The notes under the pieces are model-generated. The model was not told the origin of the DNA. It made no database searches and saw only the letters and a list, made by a program, of their open reading frames with translations. The position numbers and the translations under genes were made by a program. From Chondrosia reniformis (lineage: Eukaryota > Porifera > Demospongiae > Chondrillida > Chondrillidae), in NCBI GenBank assembly GCA_947172415.1, contig OX359200.1, forward strand, positions 7,076,001-7,140,000: DNA of 64,000 nucleotides. Reading direction: 5' to 3'. Every line of letters begins with the position of its first letter. Position 1 is the stretch's first letter. This document shows, piece after piece, positions 22,749 to 35,600 of the stretch.

Positions 22749-23232
22749 ATGTATTTGAACTCGACTTTCTAGTTTTTTACCTTTATAATATTCATACTGT
22801 ATATATTTGTATTGAGATATATTGGATGAATGTAAGAAACAGAAGTTGAAATGAACAAAAGCTTTATACTGTATTATAGTTATGCACAGCTGTCTTTTAA
22901 TTTTGGAGAAACTTTAATAACTATTTACGTACATTATGTATTCTGTAGAAACTATAAAAACTGCATGCATTTTTTTACTATAGACCTATATTTCTGTATC
23001 TATATAATAATATTACATTTGTAGAAGAAAGGAATGATGTACTTAGCTATGTGGAAATATAATGATTTTAACATTAACAGCATATATGCTTCTGTAATCC
23101 TTGGCCTTGACATACATATGCATGGTTTCAATAATGCTCAAATGGTAATTGCATAATACGCAATACAGAAATATGATCATGTTAATGTTCAAGAAAAAGA
23201 GAATTGTATTTAATTTGTTATATAGTCATAAG
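22749..23232. other. 3' flank of unit 1, no gene seen
   Basis: AT-rich. The first part matches the 3' flanks of units 2 and 3 (cttctagttttt, ggatgaatgtaagaaacaga). The last 150 bp match the 3' flank of the intact ALDH gene (48270-48384), consistent with a segmental duplication. Confidence 0.7.
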
Positions 23233-24170
23233 TTAGGAGTTCTTCTGAGGTAGTTTGATGGTGATGGCCTTCACCTCAGAGTACTGCTGGATCCCATACT
23301 CTCCCAACTCTCTACCATTTCCAGACTCCTTAAACCCACCAAACGGCACTTGAGACTCCAACACATCGTAGCAGTTGATCCAAACGGTTCCGGCTCTGAT
23401 CCCTTGCGCAAGCATCAGTGCCTTGTCCAGATTGGAGGTGAAGACTGACGCTGCCAGACCATATATGGTCTTGTTGGCACGCTCAATGACCTCTTCAATG
23501 TTCTTGAACTTCATGATCTGCATGACTGGTCCGAATATCTCTTCCTTGGCAATCCTCATTTCATCACTTACACCAGTAAAGACTGTCGGCTCCACAAAAA
23601 AGCCTTTGTCGCCATGGCGATTTCCTCCACATTCCAGTTTGGCACCTTCCTTCTTTCCGCTGTCAATGAGGTCCATAATCTTGTCAAACTGCTCCTGGTC
23701 CACCTGAGGTCCCTGCTCACAGTCAGTGCTCATCGGATCGGCTACCTTCCTCTTCTTTGCACGCTCTACACTTTTGCGAACAAACTCATCGTAAACTGAC
23801 TCTTCCACAAAGGTCCTGGATCCTGCACAACAGCACTGGCCCTGGTTGAAGAAGAGGGCAAAATGGCTGGTCTCCACAGCATTATCAAGGTCAGCATCAG
23901 CTAGCACAATGTTTGGACTCTTTCCTCCCAGCTCCAAGGTGACTCGCTTCAGATTACTGGCTCCTGCAGCTTGCTTGATCTTCTGTGGATCCTGTGAAAG
24001 CCACCTTGTCGATATCCGGGTGAGAGGAGATGGCTGCTCCAACAGTGGGCCTGTAGCCAGGGACCACATTGATAACACCTGGGGGAAACCCCGCCTCCAC
24101 TGACAGTTGGGCAATGTAGAGAGCAGTCAATGGAGTCTGTTCCGCCACCTTGAGGATGATGGTGTTCCCG
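23233..24170 (-). pseudogene. Truncated ALDH pseudogene
   Basis: Near-identical to the 3' two thirds of the intact ALDH gene (48385-49333), including the C-terminal QKNS and stop. It lacks the N-terminal third. About 11 bp are deleted near 23977 (the intact gene has [12 protein letters not shown] here), which shifts the frame upstream of the catalytic part. The sequence stops matching exactly at 24170, where NAGPA intron sequence begins. The catalytic loop [11 protein letters not shown] is still present but cannot be expressed from a normal start. Confidence 0.9.
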
Positions 24171-25857
24171 TAGCTAGTTCCCTCCCCAGTACCTCGCCAC
24201 ACCTCCCCAGTACCTTACCACATGCACCCCCATTACCACTCCTCCCTGATAATGAGCTGTCATACCTCTCCCTGTAGGAAGGTGTGAGTGTGATGGTGGG
24301 TGGAAAGGTGACTTCTGTGAGGAGGCGTGTTCGGGTGTGTACTTTGGCCCGGGTTGTAAGAGGTACTGCTCCTGCTACTGGAAGCAGCATGCTCACTGTG
24401 ACCCTGTGACGGCAGAGTGTGTGTGTGACCCCGGCTGGACTGGGTACAGCTGCAACACTCCTTGTGAGGAGGGACGCTTTGGACAGGACTGTAGGGAGAG
24501 GTGAGTCTCCATCAGCCAGCCCAATGGACTGGGTGGAATGTATTCTTAGACCAATGTGAATACGTTTTAATGGATGTATTTGATATTCTCTGTAGTTGTT
24601 CAAACTCTTCCTATCATATGGTCAGTGCTCAAGATTTAACGGATCCTGTATTTGTTTGGAAGTTAGTAAATATAGTAAATATGCACCTCCCTCTATTGAT
24701 ACAGTACTTAAGAGAAACTGGCATAATATGGCTATATATCACATTGAATTTGGAACTGACTTCACTAACTATTGCACTATAATCATAGGTTTAGTACATT
24801 GTAGATTGTACATCTATGAAAGGGGAGTTAATTGTACTGAAATCACTGGGAGATATTGCACCAGACCAATCATGTGACCAAAGTCTGATCTTGGTTGGGA
24901 GACCATATAGTACTATTAAATGGCAACCAATGATCATTGTTGCAAATCTATATATGTAAATGTGTATTTTACATACAATGTATGTTGTACATACGTAAGT
25001 ACATAATATAGTAGCTTACTTACTGTATACTGTGATACACTGAACCATTCATCCACCTCTGATGCCATCACTATCTCATTCACTATAGGGATGGACGGGG
25101 GAGTACTGTCACGTACCTCTCACTCAACCCAACTCTACTACAGCCTCTAACAATACTGATGAGCCTACAGCTGGTCTCCATGGCAACCACACTGGTAGTT
25201 TACCCATTCAACTCTCTACTAGCAGTAGCCGGTTGCCTCAAACTGTCTCAACAGATGTCAGTGCCTCTGAGTTATATTCCAAAGGAACCTTGTACACTTT
25301 TCTCATCAGACCTCCACCAACACCAGCACTGTCTGTGATAGGGAGGAGGTAGCAAGGCAAGTCTATTAAGTGTTGTTAGTAAGGACTTGCAGTATCTAGG
25401 CAATACTGTATATTCACCTGAAATAATAATACAGTTTTGAAGTACAGCATGCATTTAAATTGTAAATTATCGTAATTCGAGCCATACTACCCAAATTGAG
25501 GAGGGACAAGCATTGTATATTTAGTTTTCTTGTGTAAACAAATGATTAGTTTTGACTATATGTAGCCTTTGAGTAATTCCATGTTGATTCTATTTCCTGA
25601 ATGTTCCATTAATTACTAGTAATATACGTATATCTTTCCCTTGCTATATGTACAGTTTCCCCATGAGTCAGAAGGGTCTGGCTGCACTGGTCACACTGTC
25701 CCTTGGCTCTCTCCTCCTTCATGTGCTGCTGTGTGCTGTGACTCAGTGCTTGTGTAGCCACCTCCATAAAAGGAAGAAGAGACAGGTCAGAGATCAGAGG
25801 AGGAAGAAGTACTACACCAGACTTCAGATTGACGAGTGCTCTGATAGCAATCAGTGA
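24171..25857 (+). pseudogene. NAGPA 3'-half pseudogene
   Basis: A copy of NAGPA from within intron 4 onward. Exon-5 equivalent 24278-24500 (intact, CECDGGWKGDFCEE), exon-6 equivalent from 24596 with a 2-base insertion (tcatatggtcag against tcatggtcag), exon-7 equivalent from about 25090 with a 1-base deletion near 25300, and the last exon 25656-25857 intact. There is no signal peptide or catalytic domain. The two frameshifts and missing 5' half make it a pseudogene, although the final membrane exon keeps its frame. Confidence 0.88.
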
Positions 25858-26030
25858 TCTGATTGGTTGAATGTTTCTTTTATGTTGCTCTGTATATAAC
25901 TGCATGCTTTGATTTTATGATAATTTATTTGCCATTTTAAATAATGTAACGTGTTCATCAGATACTCTTGTATGTATATGTTGCAATTGATATAAATTGA
26001 TTGATATAAATATGGGAGTGGTTGGTATGA

Positions 26031-26240
26031 TGACGTCATAAGGCTAATTCTCTTACATCTCCAGTGCCTCCTTAAAGCTTCCAAGAGTTTTAATATACAG
26101 AGCTATCTCCTGCCTCCTTCCAAGAGGTTTAATATCCAGAGCTATCTCCTGCCTCCTTCCAAGAGTTTTAATATCCAGAGCTATCTCCTGCCTCCTTCCA
26201 AGAGTTTGCAGTATCCAGTTCGCAAGGCGTTAGAGAAAGG
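26031..26240 (+). promoter_or_regulatory. CRE site and 39-bp leader repeats of unit 2
   Basis: TGACGTCA at 26031-26038. It is followed by four copies of a 39-bp unit (gcctccttccaagagtttta plus atatccagagctatctcct) at 26065-26218, and the conserved leader donor gagaaag/gtaatatcg. Unit 4 has the same arrangement with fewer copies, so units 2 and 4 share a 5' end type. Confidence 0.65.
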
Positions 26241-26449
26241 TAATATCGAATTTCTGTAGTAAAACGTATATTTAACAATTATGCACTTGTCCAATATGTC
26301 CCAAGCAAAACTTAATTGACATCTTTAAAAATATTATTCCACGTATTATTACAGTTACAGTTGTCGCTTTCCTTCTTACTCCTATATACACAATAAATAG
26401 ACCTATATAGTGTTAACGCAGCTATGTATACATATACGTAGCTCGGGAG

Positions 26450-29400
26450 ATGGCGTCTCAGTATTACATCTTACTCCAAGATAAGACTGTCGAGAGCAAA
26501 TCTATGATTCCTGGTATGAATCTCTTCGGATTGAATAAGAAAAATCTGGTAATTCAAGGCAGTCTATTGGTGTTTGCTGGAAGAACAGGATCAAATACAT
26601 CTTCCAACACTCGAGGTTCGGTTTATTATCATTTAGCTGAAAATCCTAGCAGGAGAGTGGAGTGTGAAGCACACGAAGTGGGACACCTCGCAATTAATGA
26701 CTACGAGTGGCTCTTACCAATTAACCAACCAAAAGATCGATACGAGTTTTATATTCAAAAAGAGAAGTACAAGACTGTCACTACTCTTGCAGTAGGAGAT
26801 CATGTGTGGCTGTCTGTTCCTGAGGAGGGTCATCAAGGTGTTGATCAATCCACATGTTGCAGTGCTTTTGTGAGGTATATCGGTCCAGTACCTGAGAAAC
26901 AGGGAAATTACTTTGGACTGGAATTAGAGGTACACTTTTTGAAACTATACAAAACTATATGGAATGACTGTATAACAACTGCATGGTATACTGTTTAATT
27001 GAAATATCCAGTTATAAGGAATGGTAATGACGAGTGTATCTTAACCACATCTGATATAAATTGTACAGTAGATTTGAAATTCATATTTTATATGTCTCAC
27101 TTGTAGAAACGGCTTGGTACTTGTGACGGAATTGTCAGAGGAAAACGCTACTTTCATTGTAAAAAACACTTTGGTATATTCTTACCAGGTAACCACATCA
27201 TATCCAAATCAGCACAAGCACCTCCAGTATCAGTGGCCAAGCATCCTCATCCTCAGAAGAAGGAAGAGAAGAAAGGAAAGTTACTTGTTTCTTCTGACAA
27301 GTCATCTTCTGGTCAAGACTTCAGAGAAGGAGATAGAGTGGCAGTGTATGACTGTAACAACCGGAAGCACATTGGTACAGTAAAGTGGGCTTATCCTGGG
27401 AAAGAGAAGGGATTTGATGGTTACATCATTGGAGTAGAACTGGTGAGTATATAACCATTTTAACAGTTACTATCAGTAAACTTTATGTACATATAAATAC
27501 TTCTGATTGCTTAAGTGTCTCAATTTAATAGGATTACTATGTAAACAAAAAGCAACAGTTCCAAAACCACATCAAGAGATTGGGACACTGCTTCAAGAAA
27601 CAAGATCATAACCACACCTATCTAGCTGTGCCTGAAATGATTGTGTATGAAGTAAAGGAGACTCAAGAAGAGTACATTCAATTCAAAAAAGTTAATACCA
27701 CCAAAAAATGTGATGCTCCTCCTCCTCCCAGACATGAGGCATCACAGAGGTCTCAGACTGGAGCTGAAGGTATTGCACAACATCGTCACTTGGAGATTGG
27801 GTCTAGAGTTGAAGCACACACTCCAGAAGGGGTACAGTATGGTACTATAAGATGGATAGGGACTTTCCCTGATGTGAAGCAGAAGATAGCTGGAGTGGAA
27901 CTGGTAAGTTTATTTTATTTAAATATGTATCCAGCGTCTTAACTCAAAGTATGCACATCTCATTATATCTGTATAGGATGACCAGATAGAAGATGCTGGT
28001 GATGGTTCATGGAATGGAGTTGATTACTTCTACTGTCCTAAAGGACATGCCATGTTTGTAGCTCTTGATAGACTCAGACCTGATGAGAGATTCTCACAGA
28101 AAGTACATGGAGATAATCGTAAGTGTAGTTTCTTCATGTACAATTGTGTATGTATGATGAATGATATTATATGTACTTATGCATACTCTTACTTACCTAC
28201 TTCTGTAGCTGTTGATGAAGCATTGCATAACAAACAAAGAGTGGTCCCGTCTGCTCCAGCTCCTGATGCAGAAAGCAAAGTAAACAAGTTCATTGGCACT
28301 CTTAAAGGTATTCAAGGCAACCAGAACTCGTGTTACCTGGATGCTACACTGTTTGGAATGTTTGCACTGAACAACTACTTTGATCAAATGTTACTCAAGG
28401 AAGCTCAGGATGAATATGGAAGGAATGTACAAGACATCATATCAACCGAGATTATATATCCACTGAGACAGTGAGTGTACCTGCTATATACTACTTACCT
28501 GCTCCCAGATAGACATTGCCAACTACATACGAATGTATGAAAATAATTAAGATTTTGCCAGAGTCAATTGGTTCCCTTATCAATATATTTATATTTCACT
28601 TACAGAAACACTGTAGTGTCCTATGATCCTGTGATGGAGTTGAGAAGAGCTCTTGACAAGTTAGAAAAAGTGAAAGGAATAACGCATGCAGAACAAGGTT
28701 TGTGATCTACTTTGATCATGTGTATGTACATACGTATACGTATATAGAACAGGTAACCAAGATTCTTTAGGTACTTACTATCAATTGCATATAACCTGAC
28801 CACAAGAATGTAATTAGCTAGGACATGGATATGTTGGTATAGGACTATTCAAGATACTTGCAGTATAGTTATAGCTTAGAGGTTAATTTGCTATCTTCAC
28901 TTAATTTTAGATCCTGAGGGGTTTCTGAATCTTTTATTTAACCATGCTTTGAGAATCAATCCATTTTTGAGATTACAGTAAGTAAGATCCTTTACTACTA
29001 CTAAAAGTCAAGATCTTGAACATACATGCAGTATGTAAATCATAGACTTCATACTTTTGTGTCTATTATATTATTTATTTAGTATATTGTAACTTGTACT
29101 GTATAATACAGTACAAGTTACAATATACTATATATATATATATATGTAGTATGAAATTATAGGTTTTACATTTAATCATACTTTTGTGTCCTGGGCCATT
29201 GTTCTTCAAGTAATTGCAAAGGCAGTCAAGTAGTGAATACTATCACTTTCTTCTGTTAATCCTTTCAGTCGTCCCTCTGGAGAAGATACTGAGTTCTTCC
29301 TTCAACTGTTTGTTGAACCAAGTGAGAAGAAGATATGGACGGTCAAAGAGATGTTAACTCAGTCACTAAAGAGTAAAGGAATCAGTTTTGCAAATGTACA

Positions 29401-31603
29401 TTTTATTATGCATACAGGACCATATCTTTTGTACTAGATTTTATGTGGTGTGTTTCCCAATGAATCACTTTGAGGAAGAACTTAACATGATATTTTATTA
29501 GTGTTTATTTTCCTTTTATTCCTCAGCCTCCCCTCAAGTTGATTATTCAGCTACCAAGATATGGGGAAGACTTTAAAGTCTTTGAGAGAATCTATCCAGA
29601 AATTAATTTGGATATATCAGAGCTGTGTAGGGACTATGGTGAGTTAGCTGTTATCTGAATCCATCTTTCCCATCTTCCATCAGCGACTTGCATGGAAGGT
29701 TTCAATATTGTTGTTCTGAAAGTTTACATATTATTATTATTATGCATTTCCATCTTTCAATTGTTTTAAGATCCAAGATGTTATTTCAATCACACACCAG
29801 CTGACAACCCTGTCTGCAAGATGCAGTTGATGTCAGTCATTTGTATTGAGACGAGTCACTATGTCTGCTTCACTAGTTTTGAAAAGAGGTGGTTCTTCTT
29901 TGACAGCATGGCCGACAGAACTGGTTAGTATCTATGTGTTCTATAAAAATTGAAGGGTCTAGTGTTATTCAACTATAATCTGTATACTACATACATACAA
30001 TGTTCCTCTGTATTCAGATACTGAGTTCAACATTCCTGAAGTCACAGAATGTCCAGAGATTGGACATGCTCTGGATAACATTGATGAGACAAGAAAGAAG
30101 GATCCCTCAACTCTTCATCCTCTTGTGAGGAGACTAGTGAAAGATGCCTCCATCTGTATCTATGTTGATCCTGAGGGGGACATGTATGGAGAGGAAGGTG
30201 ATGATAGTACTGATCCTGCTCCTGGTCATGGCCATGATCCTGATGAGTTTGGAAGGGATTGGGGTTAGTTGTTAATCTAAACAAATATTTCTAATTCTAT
30301 ATTGGTGAATACTGAATATTACGAACACTATTGCACTATAGTAACTCTGGATGATGACGCAAAGGTTGACGAAGAACAACCAAACCTAAATAGACAACTT
30401 TTGAGTCAGAACAAGGATATTATTCAACAAATTAATAGCTTGAGTTTGGAATTGCAAAATCTAAAACTGAAACAGGAATCTAGTGCAAGAAAACAATCAG
30501 ATCTTCAGAAAGAGAATGAAAGCTTTATTAGTGGAATTCAAAACTATGTTCAGCGCTTAACAGAAACTGAAGAAAACACTAGAAAGTTGGAGGATGACAT
30601 TCACCAGTTGACCCTCTCTCTGAATCAGTCACGAGAAGAAAATAAGAGATTAAACGATGAACACAAGAAGATGAAAGAGGAATACCAAACTCTAAAGCAA
30701 GACCACGATCAGTTTGCCTTGTCCTTGGAAGAAATGCAGAAAGAAAACCAAATACTTCGTGAGAGTAAGGTAGAGGTGGAAAGATACTTAACTGAACGAA
30801 TTTCACTGTTGGAGAAACAAGTTGAGACGATGCAGCCATCTTGGAACATCAATCCAACAAAATTGAGAGTTACTGATAAAGAGCTTGGCCGAGGAGCTTA
30901 TGGAGAAGTGAAGGTTGGGATGTATTGTGGAAGTCGTGTAGCCGTGAAAAGGGTCCATCAAGTCATCATCTCTGATTACAACAGAGACCAGTTCAAGCGT
31001 GAGATGCAGATAGTGTCCCGTCTCCGTCACCCTCACCTGATCCTCTTCATAGGAGCAGTCACTACTGGTACACTGACCATAGTGACAGAGCTGATGGAGA
31101 CCAGTCTACGTAAGCAGCTTGAGTTGGGTAGAATATCTGAGGAGCACATTCTCCTAATCAGTAGAGATGTAGCCTGTGCTCTGAACTACCTTCACTCTCT
31201 TCCTGAGCCCATCATCCATCGAGATGTCAGCAGTGCCAATGTCCTACTCAACTCAAAGCCTGGAGGAGGATGGATGGCCAAATTAGGAGACTTTGGATCA
31301 GCCAACTTTCTCGCTCAACTACGCACTGAAGCTCCAGGTTGTGTCGCCTATGCTGCCCCGGAATGCCAGACCCCTGCTCTACAAGGTCCCAAGATGGACG
31401 TCTACAGCTTTGGGATCCTACTGTTTGAAATGTTCACTGGAAAGTTGCCAGATCCAGGCAGAGTACATCTGCTCCGTGTGGCCCCTCCTTCTGGCTCCAC
31501 TACCAAACAGGCTGTGACTGAGATTGCCAAGATCTGTGTCTGTCAAAAGGTTGATGATCGTCCAAATATGGCAGCTATATATGCTCGTTTGGGACAAATT
31601 TAA
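26450..31603 (+). CDS. Array unit 2: CYLD-type deubiquitinase fused to a kinase
   Basis: Twelve exons, all in phase, give 1216 residues: 26450-26929, 27107-27442, 27532-27903, 27977-28118, 28209-28470, 28606-28697, 28911-28977, 29269-29395, 29527-29638, 29771-29923, 30018-30263 and 30342-31603. Order: three CAP-Gly domains (the third, [20 protein letters not shown] with [16 protein letters not shown], resembles the NEMO-binding one of CYLD), then a CYLD-family USP with Cys near residue 485 ([16 protein letters not shown]), His near 693 (IETSHYVCF) and Asp near 708 (FFDSMADR). The CYLD C-terminus is followed, via exon 12 in phase 1, by a coiled coil (about 800-960) and a kinase (about 975-1216). 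CYLD removes K63 and M1 ubiquitin chains. The B-box zinc insert of CYLD is missing here. Full CYLD plus kinase in one protein is unusual. Confidence 0.88.
29081..29129. repeat. Perfect 24-bp-arm palindrome in intron of unit 2
   Basis: agtatattgtaacttgtact plus gtat is followed, after one base, by its exact reverse complement, then an AT run. Unit 3 lacks it at the same intron position. Confidence 0.85.
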
Positions 31604-32136
31604 ATGTGTTTGGACTCACGTTTCTAGTTTTTTATATTCATACTGTATATATTTGTATTAGGATAATATTGGATGAATGTAAGAAACAGAAGTTGAAATG
31701 AAAACAAATGATAAAAAAATCTTTAAATACTATGCACAACGCTGTCTTTAATTTCCCCTAGCTAGTATAGTATAAATCATTAAATATACTTACGTATATA
31801 CAAAACTAATAGTTTTTAGCTGAAAATTTAAAGGAGCATGGGATTTTTAACCGTAGGACTTGGAGTAATCTACACCAATCACAAAGATTATGAAAATTAA
31901 CATTAACATATTATTAAAAGCTATCACCTGTCTATAGCTACATGTGTGCTGTATTATGTATTTATAATATAGCTACTAGCGAGTAATATAACTCATATAA
32001 TTAAACCTTAAGCTTGCTATACATCTGTGGTATAGTCCATAGTTATCTGTGCAAATTATTATTGTGAAAGAAGCATGTGCAGTCTTTATATATAGCTGTG
32101 TACTAAGCAGCCATCTTTCCCCTGCTATATGTACAG
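31604..32136. other. Spacer between unit 2 and the next NAGPA exon copy
   Basis: AT-rich 3' flank shared with units 1 and 3, then sequence (ctatacatctgtggtatagtc) shared with the spacer at 38160-38290. No gene seen. Confidence 0.7.
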
Positions 32137-32338
32137 TTTCCCCATGAGTCAGAAGGGTCTGGCTGCACTGGTCACACTGTCCCTTGGCTCTCTCCTCCTT
32201 CATGTGTTGCTGTGTGCTGTGACTCAGTGCTTGTGTAGCCACCTCCATAAAAGGAAGAAGAGACAGGCCAGAGATAAGAGGAGGAAGAAGTACTACACCA
32301 GACTTCAGATTGACGAGTGCTCTGACAGCAATCAGTGA
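32137..32338 (+). pseudogene. NAGPA membrane-exon copy 3
   Basis: Only the final NAGPA exon (membrane helix plus basic tail, ending ECSDSNQ) is present, with its acceptor tatatgtacag. An in-frame ATG inside the old acceptor (ATG TAC AGT TTC at 32129) leaves a 69-codon open frame. No upstream NAGPA exons are nearby. It is either a relic of tandem duplication or a small membrane protein. Confidence 0.75.
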
Positions 32339-32469
32339 TCAGATTGGTTGAATGTTTCTTTTATGTTGCTCTGTATATAACTGCATGCTTTGATTTTATA
32401 ATTTATTTGCCATTTTAATGATGTAACGTGTTCACCAGTTCTTTATAAATATGGGGGTGATTGGTGTGA

Positions 32470-32540
32470 TGACGTCATAAGGTTATTTCTCTTACAAGTT
32501 TGCAGGGCGTTGGAAAGGTAATATATATCGAATTTTTGTA
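32470..32540 (+). promoter_or_regulatory. CRE/ATF site and leader donor of unit 3
   Basis: TGACGTCA at 32470-32477, 199 bp before the ATG, the same distance as in unit 1. The leader donor ggaaag/gtaatat and the acceptor ttgttcag before the ATG are conserved. Confidence 0.65.
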
Positions 32541-32675
32541 GTATCGTAGATTTTGTTTCAACATAATATCTACGTTTGTAACGTAAAGCACCAACTGAAT
32601 ATTGTATCCATTTATACCTTTGGAAGGTTACGATCGTTGTTAGCCCTTTTTATTAATTGTTCAGGTTTAAGGAAA

Positions 32676-35600
32676 ATGACGTCTCACTACTACATCTTAC
32701 TTCAAGATAAACAAATAGAGTATAAATCTGTGATCTCTGGTATTGCTAATACGATTATCGGAAGGATAAATTATGCTCTAAAAGGCTCTCTACTAGAGTT
32801 TAATGGAAGAGCATCTACCAGTACAGGAGCTTATTTGAATCGTTACCATTTAGCTGAAGATCCTAGCATGAGAGTGAAGTGTGAAGCACACGAAGTGGAA
32901 CACCTCACAATTAATGAATACGAGTGGCTCTTACCAATTCAACAACCGAAAGATCGATACGAGTTTTATAATCAGAAAGAGAAGTACACGATTGTTACGA
33001 CTCTAGTAGGAGATCGTGTGTGGGTGTCTGTTCCTGAGGAGGATCCATTCCTGAGTGTTGATCAATCCACATGTTGCAGTGCTACTGTGAGATATATTGG
33101 TTCAGTAACTGAGAAACAGGGAAATTACTTTGGACTGGAATTAGAGGTATTTACAAGAAGGAATAGTGATGATGAGTGTATCTTAACTACATTTAAAAAT
33201 ATAAATTGTACAGTAAATTTGAAATGCATATTTTATATGTCTCACTTGTAGAAACGGCTTGGTACCTGTGATGGCTCTATCAGAGGAAAGTGCTACTTTC
33301 ATTGTAAAGATAACTTTGGTATATTCCTACCAGCTAACCACATCATATCTAAATCAGCTGGTACATCACAAGTACTTCCAGTGTCAGTGGCCATGTATCC
33401 TCATCCTCAGAAGAAGGAAGAGAAGAAGGGAAAGTTACTTGTTTCTTCTGACAAGTCATCTTCTGGTCGGGAGTTCAGGGAGGGAGATAGAGTTACAGTA
33501 TATGACTGTAAAGACAAGGAGCACATTGGTACAGTAAAGTGGGCTTGTTCTGGGAAAGAGAAGGGAATTTATGGTTACATCATTGGAATAGAATTAGTGA
33601 GTTATTACCATTTTAACAGTTACTATAAATTTCACATATAAATACTTCTGATTGCTTGTCTCAATTTAATAGAATTACTGTGCAAACAAAAAACAACTGT
33701 TCCAAGACCACATCAAGGGATGGGGATACTACTTCAAGAAACAAGATTATAAGAACCACACCTATCTAGCTATGTCTGAGATGTTTGTGAGAAAGGATGA
33801 TGACAGGGTGACTCTTGATGAAGATCTCTTCAAAAAGGATACCTTAAGTGTGGAATCAGTTCTAAAGGAAAGTGAAGTTGCTAGGAAGAAGATTGAAGAG
33901 GATGTACAGAAGCAAGCACTACTTGATGCTGGAGGAGTTGATTACTTTAACTGTTCTAGAGGACATGCCATGTTTGTAGCTCTTGATAAACTCAGACCTG
34001 ATGAGAGATTCTCACAGAAAGTACATGGAGATAATCGTAAGTGTAGTTTCTTCATATATAATTATGTATGTATGAAGAATACCTCCTATTATACTTACCT
34101 ACTTCTGTAGCTGTTGATGAAGCTGTAGGTAACCAACCAAGAGTGGTAGAATTTGCTTCAGCTCCTGATAGGGAAAGCAAAGTTAAGAAATTTGTTGGTC
34201 AATTAAGAGGTATTCAAGGCAATCAGAACTCGTGTTACCTGGATGCTACACTGTTTGCAATGTTTGCACTGAACAACTACTTTGATCAAATGTTACTCGA
34301 GGAAGCTCAGGATGAATATGGAAGGAATGTACAAGACATCATATCAACCAAGATCATATATCCACTGAGACAGTGAGTGTACCTGATATTGTGTGCTATA
34401 TACTACCTGCTATCAGATAGACATTACCAACTACGAATGTAAGCTTTAAGTTTAATCAATTTGTCTACCAGCTCCCTTATCAATATATTATTTATATTTC
34501 ACTTGCTATAGAAACACTGTAGTGTCTTATGATCCTGTGATGGAGTTGAGAAGAGCTCTTGACAAGTTAGGAAAAGTGAAAGGATTCATTCATATGGAAC
34601 AAGGTTCGTGATCTACTTTGATCATACATGACTACAATAGTAACCAAGAATCTTTGAGTAGTGACAATCAATTGCATGACTGTGTCTTTTAAAATATCAT
34701 TCACATATGAAAACTAGGATAAGTATATGTACATTAGTTACGCAAGTTATGTAATTATGTAGCTATAGAGTTGACATGTAAGATGTTAATTTATATTGAT
34801 TTCACTCAATTTCAGATCCTGAGGAGTTTTTGAATCTTTTATTTAAACATGCTTTGAGAATCAAGCCATTTCTGAGATTACAGTAAGTAAGATCCTTTAC
34901 TACTACTATAAGTCAAGAACATACATACATACGTACGTACATACATGCATGTAGTATGTAATTTACATTTAATCATACTTTTGTGTCCTGGGCCATTGTT
35001 TTTCAAGTAATTGCAATGTAGTCGAGTAGTACTATTATTTTCTTCTGTTCATCCTTTCAGTCGTCCCTCTGGAGAAGATACTGAGTTCTTCCTTCAACTG
35101 TTTGTTGAGCCAAGTAAGAAGAAGATATGGACGGTCAAAGAAATGTTAACTAAGTCACTGAAGAGTGAAGGAATCAGTTTTACAAAGGTACATTTTATTA
35201 TACAGAACTATCATTAAATCATCTTTCTATTTTACATATTATGCTTCCTTATATCTTTGAAGAAGAACTTAACATTATATGATATTTTATTAATGTTCAT
35301 TTTCCTTTTATTCCTCAGCCTCCCCTCAAGCTGATTATTCAGCTACCAATATATGGGAAAGACTTTAAAATCTTTGAGAGGATCTATCCAGAAATTAACT
35401 TAGATATATCAGAGCTGTGTAGGGACTACGGTGAGTAAGAGAAATTACATTTATGTATATAACAATATATGCAAAAGTATAACAATCAATTTTTATACCA
35501 AACCAACCAAGGGAATGAAGTCTTATCTTGGCTGGGGGCTGATGTCCTATTAAAATGGCAACCAGTCCCAGATAGAAAATTATCACAGGCAGCTTTTTGT

